A model generated the notes under the pieces. It saw nothing but the letters and a program-made list of their open reading frames with translations, searched no databases and was not told the DNA's origin. From NCBI GenBank assembly GCA_035307785.1, contig DATGHS010000237.1:1-11421 (forward strand): a stretch of DNA of 11,421 nt, given 5' to 3'. This DNA comes from DATGHS01 sp035307785 (GTDB lineage: Bacteria; Planctomycetota; Planctomycetia; Gemmatales; Gemmataceae). Below, piece by piece: positions 1 through 6,493 of the stretch. How positions within the stretch are numbered: position 1 is the first letter of the stretch; every line of letters begins with the position of its first letter. The position numbers were made by a program, and so were the translations under genes.

Positions 1-120
1 CCGCCCCCAGCAGGTAATTCTTCCTCTGGAAAGGTGTGCAGGCGAAACGGGGTTTATCTGGCACAGCGCAACAACGGCTGTGGCGCCCCGCCCGGTTTCG
101 CACAGTACTCACACCTTTTT

Positions 121-129
121 GAGGAAGGA
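121..129 (+). promoter_or_regulatory. Shine-Dalgarno of the sigma factor gene
   Basis: GAGGAAGGA ends 5 nt before the ATG at 135, and this fixes the start. In the leader (1-134) I see no other feature that I can support. Confidence 0.75.
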
Positions 130-134
130 TCGTT

Positions 135-1142
135 ATGAAGACCGTTCGGAGAAAGCGCCATTTGGCTTCGGCCAAGGCTGCGACCATTTCCCCGTTGACG
201 ACGTTTTCTTCCGATTTGCTTACGCCCGAAGAAGAACGCGAGCTGCTTACGAATTTCTGGGAATGCAAAAGCGAGTTGGTGCGCACTCTGATTCGCCATT
301 TCCCGGAGCTTCGGCAGAACCGCCCGCCCCTCGAACCCTGGCCCATGGCCCAGTTCATTCGCGATTTCTGCGATGACAACTGCTGCCAGGTCGCCAATGT
401 CCGCCGTTTGCACGATCGCTACGTCCATTACAAACATCGGCTGGCCTCGGCCAACATTCGTTTGGCCGCTCACGTGGCCAAACGCTTCCGCCATCACTCG
501 CTGAGTTATTCGGATTTGTTGCAAGAAGCGGTGTGCGGCCTGATGCAGGCGATTGACCGATTCGACGTATCCCACGGCACCCGGCTTGCGACCTACGCCA
601 CCTGGTGGATTCGGCAAACGCTCCAGATCGCGGTGGCCAGGCAGAGCCACCTGGTCAGCCTGTCGCCGCACCACTTGCAGGAGCTGGGGCTCTTGCAGCA
701 GGAATCGGAAGCCCTGGCCCACGGCGGCAAGCACCTTCCGAGCCCGCAAGAACTGGCCCATCGCACCGGTAGCAGCTTAGAACACCTCACCCATCTCCAG
801 ACTGCGACCCGAACTCCAGTATCCCTCAACGCCGTGCTTGATGACGACAGCGACTTCAAGCTCACCGAGGCGATGCCGGACAATCAAAGCCAGACCGTGC
901 AGCAGAACACCGAACGCCAGGAAGCGCTAAACTTCCTGATGGAGAATCTGCGGCCCCGCGAACGCAAGGTCCTCGACCTTCGCTTCGGCCTCACCGGCAA
1001 TGGCACGCACAGTCTGCGGCAGATCGGGCACTTGCTCCGCATCAGCAAAGAGCGCGTCCGCCAGATTCAGAACCGAGCGCTGGAAAAACTCCGCGCCTCG
1101 GCCGAACGAGTCGGCTGGGAAGCGAACTTGCTGCTGGAATAA
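135..1142 (+). CDS. RNA polymerase sigma factor, RpoD/SigA-like (sigma-70 family)
   Basis: This is a promoter-recognition subunit of RNA polymerase, 335 aa and cytoplasmic. A region 1.2-like helix lies near residues 29-56. Region 2 spans about 103-167 and contains the hallmark YATWWIRQ at 154-161, and the acidic DLLQE stretch lies at 128-131. Region 3 is about 175-225 and region 4 about 265-320, with a helix-turn-helix at 293-318 carrying SKERVRQIQ. There is no long region 1.1, and the length fits a group 2 or group 3 (alternative) factor better than the main housekeeping sigma. Compared with E. coli sigma-70 from memory, the position of T440 in region 2.4 is Gln164 and that of E458 in region 3.0 is Gln182, while the region 4.2 residues E585, R588 and Q589 are kept. 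The ATG start has a strong GAGGAAGGA Shine-Dalgarno at 121-129. The gene is convergent with the DUF3500 gene. Family assignment is secure; its regulon is unknown. Confidence 0.95.
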   Translation: MKTVRRKRHLASAKAATISPLTTFSSDLLTPEEERELLTNFWECKSELVRTLIRHFPELRQNRPPLEPWPMAQFIRDFCDDNCCQVANVRRLHDRYVHYKHRLASANIRLAAHVAKRFRHHSLSYSDLLQEAVCGLMQAIDRFDVSHGTRLATYATWWIRQTLQIAVARQSHLVSLSPHHLQELGLLQQESEALAHGGKHLPSPQELAHRTGSSLEHLTHLQTATRTPVSLNAVLDDDSDFKLTEAMPDNQSQTVQQNTERQEALNFLMENLRPRERKVLDLRFGLTGNGTHSLRQIGHLLRISKERVRQIQNRALEKLRASAERVGWEANLLLE

Positions 1143-1147
1143 AAAGA

Positions 1148-1167
1148 GGCACGTCTTGCGACGTGCC
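1148..1167. terminator. Small perfect hairpin just after the sigma gene
   Basis: GGCACGTC and GACGTGCC form an 8-bp perfect stem around a TTGC loop, starting 6 nt after the sigma stop codon. No T-run follows directly. It may be a 3'-end stabiliser or pause hairpin acting together with the terminator at 1173-1213. Confidence 0.5.
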
Positions 1168-1172
1168 CCATG

Positions 1173-1213
1173 AAACGCCTGCCCTTTGGTACCCCCGAAG
1201 GGCAGGCGTTTTT
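1173..1213 (+). terminator. Rho-independent terminator of the sigma factor gene
   Basis: A 14-bp perfect GC-rich stem (AAACGCCTGCCCTT at 1173-1186 with its complement at 1198-1211) encloses an 11-nt loop and runs into TTTTTGTTT on the plus strand. The arrangement is a classic intrinsic terminator for the upstream gene. Read on the minus strand, the T-run is only three bases, so termination of the convergent gene here would be weaker. Confidence 0.85.
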
Positions 1214-1222
1214 GTTTCTGTT

Positions 1223-1282
1223 TACGAGCCGGAAGCGTAAGCGACGGATATGACAATCCGTCGCTTACGCTTCCGGCTCGTA
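1223..1282. repeat. 27-bp perfect inverted repeat in the convergent intergenic space
   Basis: The arms 1223-1249 and 1256-1282 are exact reverse complements, separated by the 6-nt loop ATGACA. The arm contains GCCGGAAGCGTAAGCGACGG, a motif I recall as dispersed in planctomycete genomes (not checked). It ends 5 nt before the stop codon of the minus-strand DUF3500 gene, so it could also stop or protect that transcript, although no T-run follows. It is best described as a REP/MITE-like palindrome. Confidence 0.85.
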
Positions 1283-1287
1283 TTTAA

Positions 1288-2322
1288 TCACTTCCGCGCC
1301 AGGCCGAAATCGCTTGGCAACTCGCGCCAGGCGCTGTGGATGTGATTTGCCTGGTTGCCTGCGGAGTCGGCCTGCTCGTTGAGGAATTCGATCACAAACT
1401 TCGGCCCCTGCACGCGGCAGGTGTGCTTTTCGCCTTCCTTGAGGCCGCCCTGATAGGCGAAGTGGATCTTGTCGAAGCCGCCGTCTTCAACCATCTTCAA
1501 TTGCGCTTTCGCAATGTACTCCGGCATGCGGTCGCAGTAAGATTCGATCAACCGTTGCAGTATTTTCTTTTGCTCGGCCGTCATCTTGCTGGCCACAAGG
1601 CCGACCGGTTCGCCGACCTTTGCTGCGGTGTTGGCTTCGATCTCCGGAAAAGCCTTGGTCTGCAGTGCGGTCTTTTTCTGCTCTTCGCTGAGCGAATTCA
1701 CCAGCTCTTTTGGTATATCATCCGCGGCCGCCAACGTGCGCTGGCCCTTCATCGGCCCGGCCTTGATCTCGGCCGGGTTGGCGCCGAAGAAGGCGGGCGT
1801 GGCCGATTGCACCTGGCCATTGACGATAGTGAAATTCAAAGACAGGTGGTGCCCTTCGATGCGCCAGCCCCACTTCCCGGTTTTGGCCGGCGTTCCGAAG
1901 ATGGTGACGAAATACCAGCCGGTGTTGCGTACCATCTTGCCGTTCGGCTTTTCCAACTCGTTCAGAATCGCTTCCAGGCTCATGATCGTGAGCGCTTGCT
2001 TGTAGCCGGCTTCGCTGGTGCCGCTCCTGAGCAAAAGGAGGACGGCCTCTCGCTGCGTGTCGTTCATTTCTTCGAGGCGCAGACCGTTGCGCGTGGGCTT
2101 GCGCTGATCGTCTTGCCGGGGCACGAAGAACCAGTGCGTGCGCTCCGGGCTGTCGAAGGCATACGTGGCTTTGGCCTTCTGGTCCGCCGAGAGCGAATCG
2201 AGGAACTTATTGGCCGCGTCGGCCATGCGGTCAGCCGGCGGGGCTTGTTCCTGGGCGAGGTAGGCCATGCCGAACAGTACCGCAATGATCGAAGCCAGCA
2301 AGCACAGGCGAAGCGTCTTCAT
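1288..2322 (-). CDS. DUF3500 family secreted protein
   Basis: This 344-aa protein has an N-terminal signal or anchor segment (about residues 4-23, KTLRLCLLASIIAVLFGMA), so it is probably exported. The remainder matches the DUF3500 family as I know it. There is an early helical part with a WFFVPR segment (65-69), a central WGWRIEGHHLSLNF block (151-164), a TPAFFGANPAEI block (175-186) and the C-terminal signature NHIHSAWRELPSDFG (326-340). The conserved His residues (158, 159, 327, 329) would suit a metal or catalytic site, but no activity has been established for the family to my knowledge. The ATG at 2322 has GGGAG at 2330-2334, 7 nt upstream. The DUF1549/DUF1553 gene lies 93 nt upstream on the same strand, so the two may be co-transcribed. 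Family call is confident; function is unknown. Confidence 0.9.
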   Translation of the reverse strand: MKTLRLCLLASIIAVLFGMAYLAQEQAPPADRMADAANKFLDSLSADQKAKATYAFDSPERTHWFFVPRQDDQRKPTRNGLRLEEMNDTQREAVLLLLRSGTSEAGYKQALTIMSLEAILNELEKPNGKMVRNTGWYFVTIFGTPAKTGKWGWRIEGHHLSLNFTIVNGQVQSATPAFFGANPAEIKAGPMKGQRTLAAADDIPKELVNSLSEEQKKTALQTKAFPEIEANTAAKVGEPVGLVASKMTAEQKKILQRLIESYCDRMPEYIAKAQLKMVEDGGFDKIHFAYQGGLKEGEKHTCRVQGPKFVIEFLNEQADSAGNQANHIHSAWRELPSDFGLARK

Positions 2323-2415
2323 GGCGTGTCTCCCTGGGATGGCGAGTTGACTTGAAAGCCGTTGTATGAAAATTCGCCCCGGCAGGCTCGAAGACTCGCC
2401 TACCGGCTTGAAGAA

Positions 2416-4743
2416 TTAGCGCACGTACAGAAATTCATTCGCATTGAACAGCGCGAGGCAGAAATCGCAAAGCCCATGCACGTACGCGGGGTCAAGCTTG
2501 GGTGGCGTTCCCGGTGGACAAGCAACAGCGGGCCCTGTGCGCCCTTGCGTATGAATTGCCTTGGTTTGCCGCTCGAGAAAACTGATGCCCCACTTCATTT
2601 CGAAGTCACGAGCCGGCCGGCCGAAGGCACGCAAGAATGCACGAGCAACCAGAGCATCGGATTCCGAGCCGACTTCGCGCAGCAAGCGCACGGCAAACCC
2701 CTGACTCTGCGCCTGGGCGAATGGACCGTTCATGAGGATCAGCGCCTGTGGGGCGAAGGTACTTGTAGGTCGCATAGCGCAGGAGTTGAGCGTGTCGGGC
2801 TGATCGAAGGCTTCGAGCATCGGCAGGCGCACATTGCGCTTGGCGAACAGATAAATGCTCCGGCGCTCAAAAGCATGCGGTTCCGGCGACGGTTTCCACA
2901 GTCCGTCGGGTTCGCCTTCGGTGAAGATCAGGTCGTACACTTCCTTCTCCAAAGGTACGCGCACCATGGGCCCGCCCATTTGCCGGTTCCAGTTTCCCGT
3001 CACGGCCAGCATCGCATCACGGAGCGTTTCGCCTTCGAGGCGATGGCGATTCATGTGCCAGAGAAGGTGGTTGTCGGGATCAATGGAATTCGGAATGCGG
3101 AATGCGGGATGCGGACTATCGTTCTTCGATTCCGAATTCCGCATTCCGAATTCCGAATTCTGCGAACTCTGTCGATACGTACTCGACAGAACGATGGCTC
3201 GGTGGATGGCTTTCGTAGACCAGCCGCTCCGAATGAATTCGGTCGCCAGCCAGTCGAGCAGTTCCGGATGCGTGGGCTGTTCGCCGCGGAGGCCAAAGTC
3301 GTTGGGCGTGCCGACGATGCCATGGCCAAAATGGTGCTGCCAGATGCGATTCACCCATACACGGGCGGTAAGCGGATGATCCGGGCGCGTGATCCATTCG
3401 GCCAAATCAAGCCGAGTGAGCCGAGCAGATGAGTTCTGGCTCGATTCGTTCCGCATGATGCGCGGAAAGCCAGGCTCGACAGCCGGGCCCTTGTTCTTTA
3501 CGTCGCCGCGCTTGAGGATGTAGGTCGCGGCCGGCTTGTCATCGTCGGCCACCGCCCAGGCCTGGGCGGCCGGCGGCGGCAGATGCGCTTCGAGCGCGTG
3601 GATCTCGTCGCGCCATTCTTGCCGTTGCCATCGGTCATCCGCCGACAATGCCGCCAATACCTCATCCCAGGTGATTTTCAGCAAAATTTCTGCCTGTTCC
3701 GCAAGTTTCTTCTGTTCCGCAGTGCGCTTGGCAGCCGGCACCAACACGGCGTTCACGTACTTGGCGTCCAGCGCGGCGACCTTGGCATCGTTAATTTTCT
3801 TTCGGTACGGTTGTTCCAGCGCGAGGACCTTTTGTTGGAGCGGCGCTACCTTGGCCTTGATCGCGTCGGTTTGCTTTTTTTGGCGCTCCATTTCCGCTGC
3901 CGTAGCCAGATCGACGTCGCGATATTTGGTAGACGCGAAAAACGCCTGCAGCCGGTAGTAATCGGCTTGCGTGAGCGGGTCGAACTTGTGATCGTGGCAT
4001 CGCGTGCACGCCATCGTCAGACCGAGGACAGCCGAGCTGAGGCCGTTGACCATTTCGGTCAGTACTTCCTGGCGGTTGAGCTCCGGATCGGTGTTGCCAC
4101 TGGTCATGTGTACTGGGCCGCAGCGGTGCAAGCCCGTGGCGATCCAATCGTCGGCCACGGCCCGTGGTTCGCGGTCCTTTGCCAAAAAGTCGCCCGCAAT
4201 TTGCTCGGTCACAAACTGGTTGTAGGGCTTGTCTTCGTTGAAGCTACGAATGACGTAATCGCGGTAGTGCCAGGCGTGCGGTCGCTCGCTGTCAGCCTCG
4301 TAGCCATTGGATTCGGCATAGCGCACCACGTCGAGCCAGTGCTGGGCCCAGCGTTCGCCGTAATGCGGGCTCGCGAGCAATCGGCCGACCAGGCGCTCAT
4401 AAGCATCGGGCCGCGTGTCGGCGAGAAATGCTTCTTGTTCGGCCAGCGTAGGCGGCAAACCCGTGAGATCGAAGGTAACGCGACGCAGGAGCGTACGCTG
4501 GTCGGCTTCGGGTGATGGCGACAGGCCGGCCGCTTCGAGCTTGGCCAGGATGAAAGCATCGATGGGAGTGCGAACCCAGTTGCGTCGGTGAACGGCTGGA
4601 ATCGCGGGTTGGATTGGCGGGCGAAAGGCCCAATGATCTTTTTCGGCTCGGGTGAACGGCCGCTCTTCGGGAAGGACTGGTTCCGCAGCGAGCGCAAACG
4701 AAGTAAGCAGGAGCAGCAGGGACATTGTTAAGGCACTGCGCAT
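2416..4743 (-). CDS. DUF1549/DUF1553 (PSCyt2-PSD1) planctomycete secreted protein
   Basis: From the ATG at 4743 this is 775 aa with a clear signal peptide (MRSALTMSLLLLLTSFALAA). The open frame continues to an ATG at 4833, but those extra 30 residues would put a signal peptide internally, so I prefer 4743. DUF1549/PSCyt2 spans about residues 60-275: it begins RTPIDAFILAKLE, contains LLRRVTFDLTGLPPT, and ends near the CTRCHDHKFDP motif (CxxCH at 246-250, a possible haem site). A charged helical linker covers about 280-390. DUF1553/PSD1 covers about 440-700 (WVNRIWQHHFGHGIVGTPNDFG; FAPQALILMNG), and the C-terminus is NANEFLYVR. An N-terminal PSCyt1 cytochrome domain is absent. A loop at about 527-556 (NSEFGMRNSE ... 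AFRIPNSI) is translated from an inserted palindromic repeat. The usual DUF1501 partner gene is not adjacent; a DUF3500 gene follows. The family is common in planctomycetes, and its role is unproven. Confidence 0.93.
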   Translation of the reverse strand: MRSALTMSLLLLLTSFALAAEPVLPEERPFTRAEKDHWAFRPPIQPAIPAVHRRNWVRTPIDAFILAKLEAAGLSPSPEADQRTLLRRVTFDLTGLPPTLAEQEAFLADTRPDAYERLVGRLLASPHYGERWAQHWLDVVRYAESNGYEADSERPHAWHYRDYVIRSFNEDKPYNQFVTEQIAGDFLAKDREPRAVADDWIATGLHRCGPVHMTSGNTDPELNRQEVLTEMVNGLSSAVLGLTMACTRCHDHKFDPLTQADYYRLQAFFASTKYRDVDLATAAEMERQKKQTDAIKAKVAPLQQKVLALEQPYRKKINDAKVAALDAKYVNAVLVPAAKRTAEQKKLAEQAEILLKITWDEVLAALSADDRWQRQEWRDEIHALEAHLPPPAAQAWAVADDDKPAATYILKRGDVKNKGPAVEPGFPRIMRNESSQNSSARLTRLDLAEWITRPDHPLTARVWVNRIWQHHFGHGIVGTPNDFGLRGEQPTHPELLDWLATEFIRSGWSTKAIHRAIVLSSTYRQSSQNSEFGMRNSESKNDSPHPAFRIPNSIDPDNHLLWHMNRHRLEGETLRDAMLAVTGNWNRQMGGPMVRVPLEKEVYDLIFTEGEPDGLWKPSPEPHAFERRSIYLFAKRNVRLPMLEAFDQPDTLNSCAMRPTSTFAPQALILMNGPFAQAQSQGFAVRLLREVGSESDALVARAFLRAFGRPARDFEMKWGISFLERQTKAIHTQGRTGPAVACPPGTPPKLDPAYVHGLCDFCLALFNANEFLYVR
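3085..3160. repeat. Palindromic heptamer repeat inside the DUF1553 coding region
   Basis: The left arm (3085-3115) consists of degenerate tandem 7-mers GAATTCG, GAATGCG, GAATGCG, GGATGCG. After a 12-nt spacer, the right arm (3128-3160) carries the same units in inverse orientation. The element lies wholly within the reading frame of the minus-strand gene and encodes a low-complexity loop there, between the conserved STYRQSS and DPDNHLLW segments of the family. No stop codon or frameshift results. Confidence 0.85.
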
Positions 4744-4858
4744 GCCGATTATTCCAGCCAAGAATCGCGAGTACAGGGGGGGATGAAGGTAGGTTATCAA
4801 TCTTTGCGCGCGGGTGCAAGATTCGCCGACCAAGGGTCACGTTTTCAACGCGTTCATT

Positions 4859-5053
4859 TTATTCCGGAGACTGCGACTTGTCGTCTTTTAACACCGGAAT
4901 TATGGCCCCGTGAACTGGGCAATGCCACGCTTCCACCCATTCGAGCAAGCCCCATGTTTGGATGCGCGCGCCGTACGGATACAACGGACTGCCGCAATGC
5001 GGGCACTCGGGCGCTTTGGATGCGCTAGCTTCGACGCGCGGATCGTCGGGCAT
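4859..5053 (-). CDS. Small zinc-ribbon protein of unknown function
   Basis: This is a 64-aa protein. A CPHCG knuckle (Cys17, Cys20) and a second CPVHG knuckle (Cys45, His48) are separated by 24 residues rich in aromatic residues (LYPYG, TWGLLEWVEAWH). The pattern C-x2-C-x24-C-x2-H suggests one structural zinc. No signal peptide or membrane segment is seen, and the tail is short, charged and probably disordered. The only ATG in frame is at 5053, and I see no good Shine-Dalgarno before it. The stop lies 115 nt upstream of the DUF1549/DUF1553 start on the same strand, so co-transcription is possible. I call it real because of the paired knuckles and plausible composition, but I do not recognise a named family. 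Confidence 0.65.
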   Translation of the reverse strand: MPDDPRVEASASKAPECPHCGSPLYPYGARIQTWGLLEWVEAWHCPVHGAIIPVLKDDKSQSPE

Positions 5054-5343
5054 AAATCGAACTTTTGCGGTAAGAGCTACGCAAGCATCCGTGGCTTGCG
5101 GTCATACCAGTCCGGCACGAGCATGGCGCCGGATACGAGAAGCGAGTTCTGAAGTTTTACAACTAATCTGCGATGTTACAAGGTATTGCAAAGGGTCAGG
5201 TCGCCCACGCGATGCGATTTGGCGCGTCGCGCCCGATCAGCTTCTAAAACTATAGATAAGGCAGAAATCCTGCCCGAAGAGGTAAATTCGCGGTATAAGG
5301 CAAAGCTCATTGCGGTGACGATAAAAATGTATTCCACGGATTC
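5054..5343. other. Intergenic region without a recognised feature
   Basis: This is about 290 nt of comparatively AT-rich sequence between the HEAT/LecA-like gene and the zinc-ribbon gene. It should hold the zinc-ribbon gene's promoter. I see only a weak 5-bp hairpin (GGCAG/CTGCC near 5259-5273) and a TATCTATAG-like stretch on the minus strand near 5250, neither convincing. No coding sequence with recognisable composition was found on either strand. Confidence 0.5.
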
Positions 5344-6348
5344 TCACCGACTCACCGCGATCTGCACCGTGTAACTTCCGCTCGGTGCAATTCGCCACGG
5401 ACTGCCTTCGATACGCAGCATGAGCGAGCCTTCACCCGGTGGCACGGCTTCGTATTTCGCGCCGATGATGAATTCCTTACCGTTCGGGCCAAGCCGGCCG
5501 ATCAAGGCGCCTGACGGAAAATGCGTGGGCCGCCCGCCGGGTCTGGAACCGTCGGCCGTGGTCAGATGCACACCTTTTTCGCTGGCGAGAGATAAAAGGT
5601 CGATCTGCCCAGTGGCGTTCACCGTGAGCATTTCTCCCGATAGTTCGATACCGGTGTCGAGCCATTTGCCGGTTCCCGCTCCAAACTTGGCAGCATCAAT
5701 TGTCAGTGTCGCTTCGTTACTTCCGGAGAGGAAGCGAATCACACGCGCGTCAGTGAGCTTTACATCGACGCTGCCGAGATAGGGCGAATGAGCCTTTAAT
5801 GTAGCCAACTCCAGCCGGCCGGCGAAAGTGAACTCCGCCGTGTGAATTACATCATGTCCCTTGACATTCAAATGCTCTTCTGGCAGGCGACGCTCCAATT
5901 CTTCCAGAATCCTGTTGGCACGGGCAGCCACTTCCGCGTTTTTACTGTTCGCGGCTTGCTTCACCGCCGGGTACGCAAGTTCCTGCAAGCGCAGCAACTC
6001 CGCGCTGGCAGCTTCGCGCTTGCGGTAGTCCTTGTCGGCCAGTTGGGCCATGGCGGCCTCGATCCGCTGCGGCACTCCTTCCGGGTAGCGCAGGCCGAGC
6101 TCGATTTTACGAATCTCGCCGGCGGGAACCGTGAGCTTGCCGTAGCGGGTGGTGAATTCGAGCGAATCGTGCAGCAGCGTCAACTTCATCACGCTGTCAT
6201 CGGTAAAGCGTACTTCAACCGGTTGAGCGTGCGACAACGATGGTGCCCTAGGAGCGGCCGGTAGATCCTGGGTCGGCGGAGCTTGGGCAGAGAGGGAAGA
6301 GACAAGGAGAGGGATGAGAACGAGCGCGGCGAGACGAGTCAATCGCAT
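5344..6348 (-). CDS. Secreted protein with HEAT-like helices and a C-terminal LecA-like domain
   Basis: This 334-aa protein starts at the ATG at 6348, which is preceded by GAGGAG with 6-nt spacing and followed by a signal peptide (residues 1-23, ending SLSAQA). The frame is open to an ATG at 6432, but that start lacks support. Residues 44-87 form a beta-rich segment (VEVRFTDDSVMKLTLL ... LTVPAGEIRKIELGLR). Residues 93-153 are a helical HEAT-like pair (ADKDYRKREAASAELL ... AEVAARANRILEEL). Residues 157-210 contain a second beta unit beginning VIHTAEFTFAGRLE. The C-terminus (about 214-334; dTGIELS, TVNATGQIDLL, GALIGRLG, EFIIG, GSYTVQI) resembles the LecA/PA-IL-like carbohydrate-binding jelly roll, though the usual acidic calcium ligands near the end are not evident. 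I recognise this as a recurrent planctomycete layout with no known function. It has its own strong RBS and a 145-nt gap from the ATPase gene, so it is probably a separate unit. Confidence 0.85.
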   Translation of the reverse strand: MRLTRLAALVLIPLLVSSLSAQAPPTQDLPAAPRAPSLSHAQPVEVRFTDDSVMKLTLLHDSLEFTTRYGKLTVPAGEIRKIELGLRYPEGVPQRIEAAMAQLADKDYRKREAASAELLRLQELAYPAVKQAANSKNAEVAARANRILEELERRLPEEHLNVKGHDVIHTAEFTFAGRLELATLKAHSPYLGSVDVKLTDARVIRFLSGSNEATLTIDAAKFGAGTGKWLDTGIELSGEMLTVNATGQIDLLSLASEKGVHLTTADGSRPGGRPTHFPSGALIGRLGPNGKEFIIGAKYEAVPPGEGSLMLRIEGSPWRIAPSGSYTVQIAVSR

Positions 6349-6354
6349 GGCAAG

Positions 6355-6360
6355 CTCCTC
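6355..6360 (-). promoter_or_regulatory. Shine-Dalgarno that decides the start of the HEAT/LecA-like gene
   Basis: GAGGAG on the minus strand, 6 nt before the ATG at 6348. It selects this ATG over the upstream in-frame ATG at 6432 and agrees with the signal peptide beginning there. Confidence 0.75.
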
Positions 6361-6440
6361 ATGGCAACCAATCATGGACCCCGCATGATTGTATTGCGAT
6401 GGGAGCTTGCGGTTCAAGTACGTTCGCAGCAAAGTCGTCC

Positions 6441-6479
6441 ACTCGCTCCGTGAGCGGACGCTCTACTCGCGGAGCGAGT
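6441..6479. repeat. Inverted repeat after the ATPase gene
   Basis: ACTCGCTCCG (6441-6450) is the exact reverse complement of CGGAGCGAGT (6470-6479). A short internal GAGC/GCTC stem lies in the 19-nt loop, giving a nested cruciform. It lies 14 nt beyond the ATPase stop codon. The motif resembles a dispersed planctomycete intergenic repeat as I recall it. No T-run follows, so a terminator role is possible but unproven. Confidence 0.7.
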
Positions 6480-6493
6480 CGAAGACAATTGCC

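Noticed and set aside
1336..2355. Long plus-strand open frame opposite the DUF3500 gene
   Set aside because: It mirrors the minus-strand gene, which has a signal peptide, family motifs and a Shine-Dalgarno. The plus-strand translation has no recognisable domain and an odd composition.
2362..4515. Long plus-strand open frames (2362-3432, 3583-4515) opposite the DUF1549/DUF1553 gene
   Set aside because: They are antisense shadows caused by high GC third positions. The minus-strand protein is a clear family member over its whole length.
4799..4823. Hairpin AATCTTTGC/GCAAGATT as a terminator between the zinc-ribbon and DUF1549/DUF1553 genes
   Set aside because: The stem has a bulge and no T-run follows on the minus strand.
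4744..4833. Upstream ATG at 4833 as start of the DUF1549/DUF1553 gene
   Set aside because: It would place the signal peptide 30 residues inside the protein; the ATG at 4743 starts directly before it.
6349..6432. Upstream ATG at 6432 as start of the HEAT/LecA-like gene
   Set aside because: The ATG at 6348 has a well-spaced GAGGAG and begins the signal peptide; the extension has neither.
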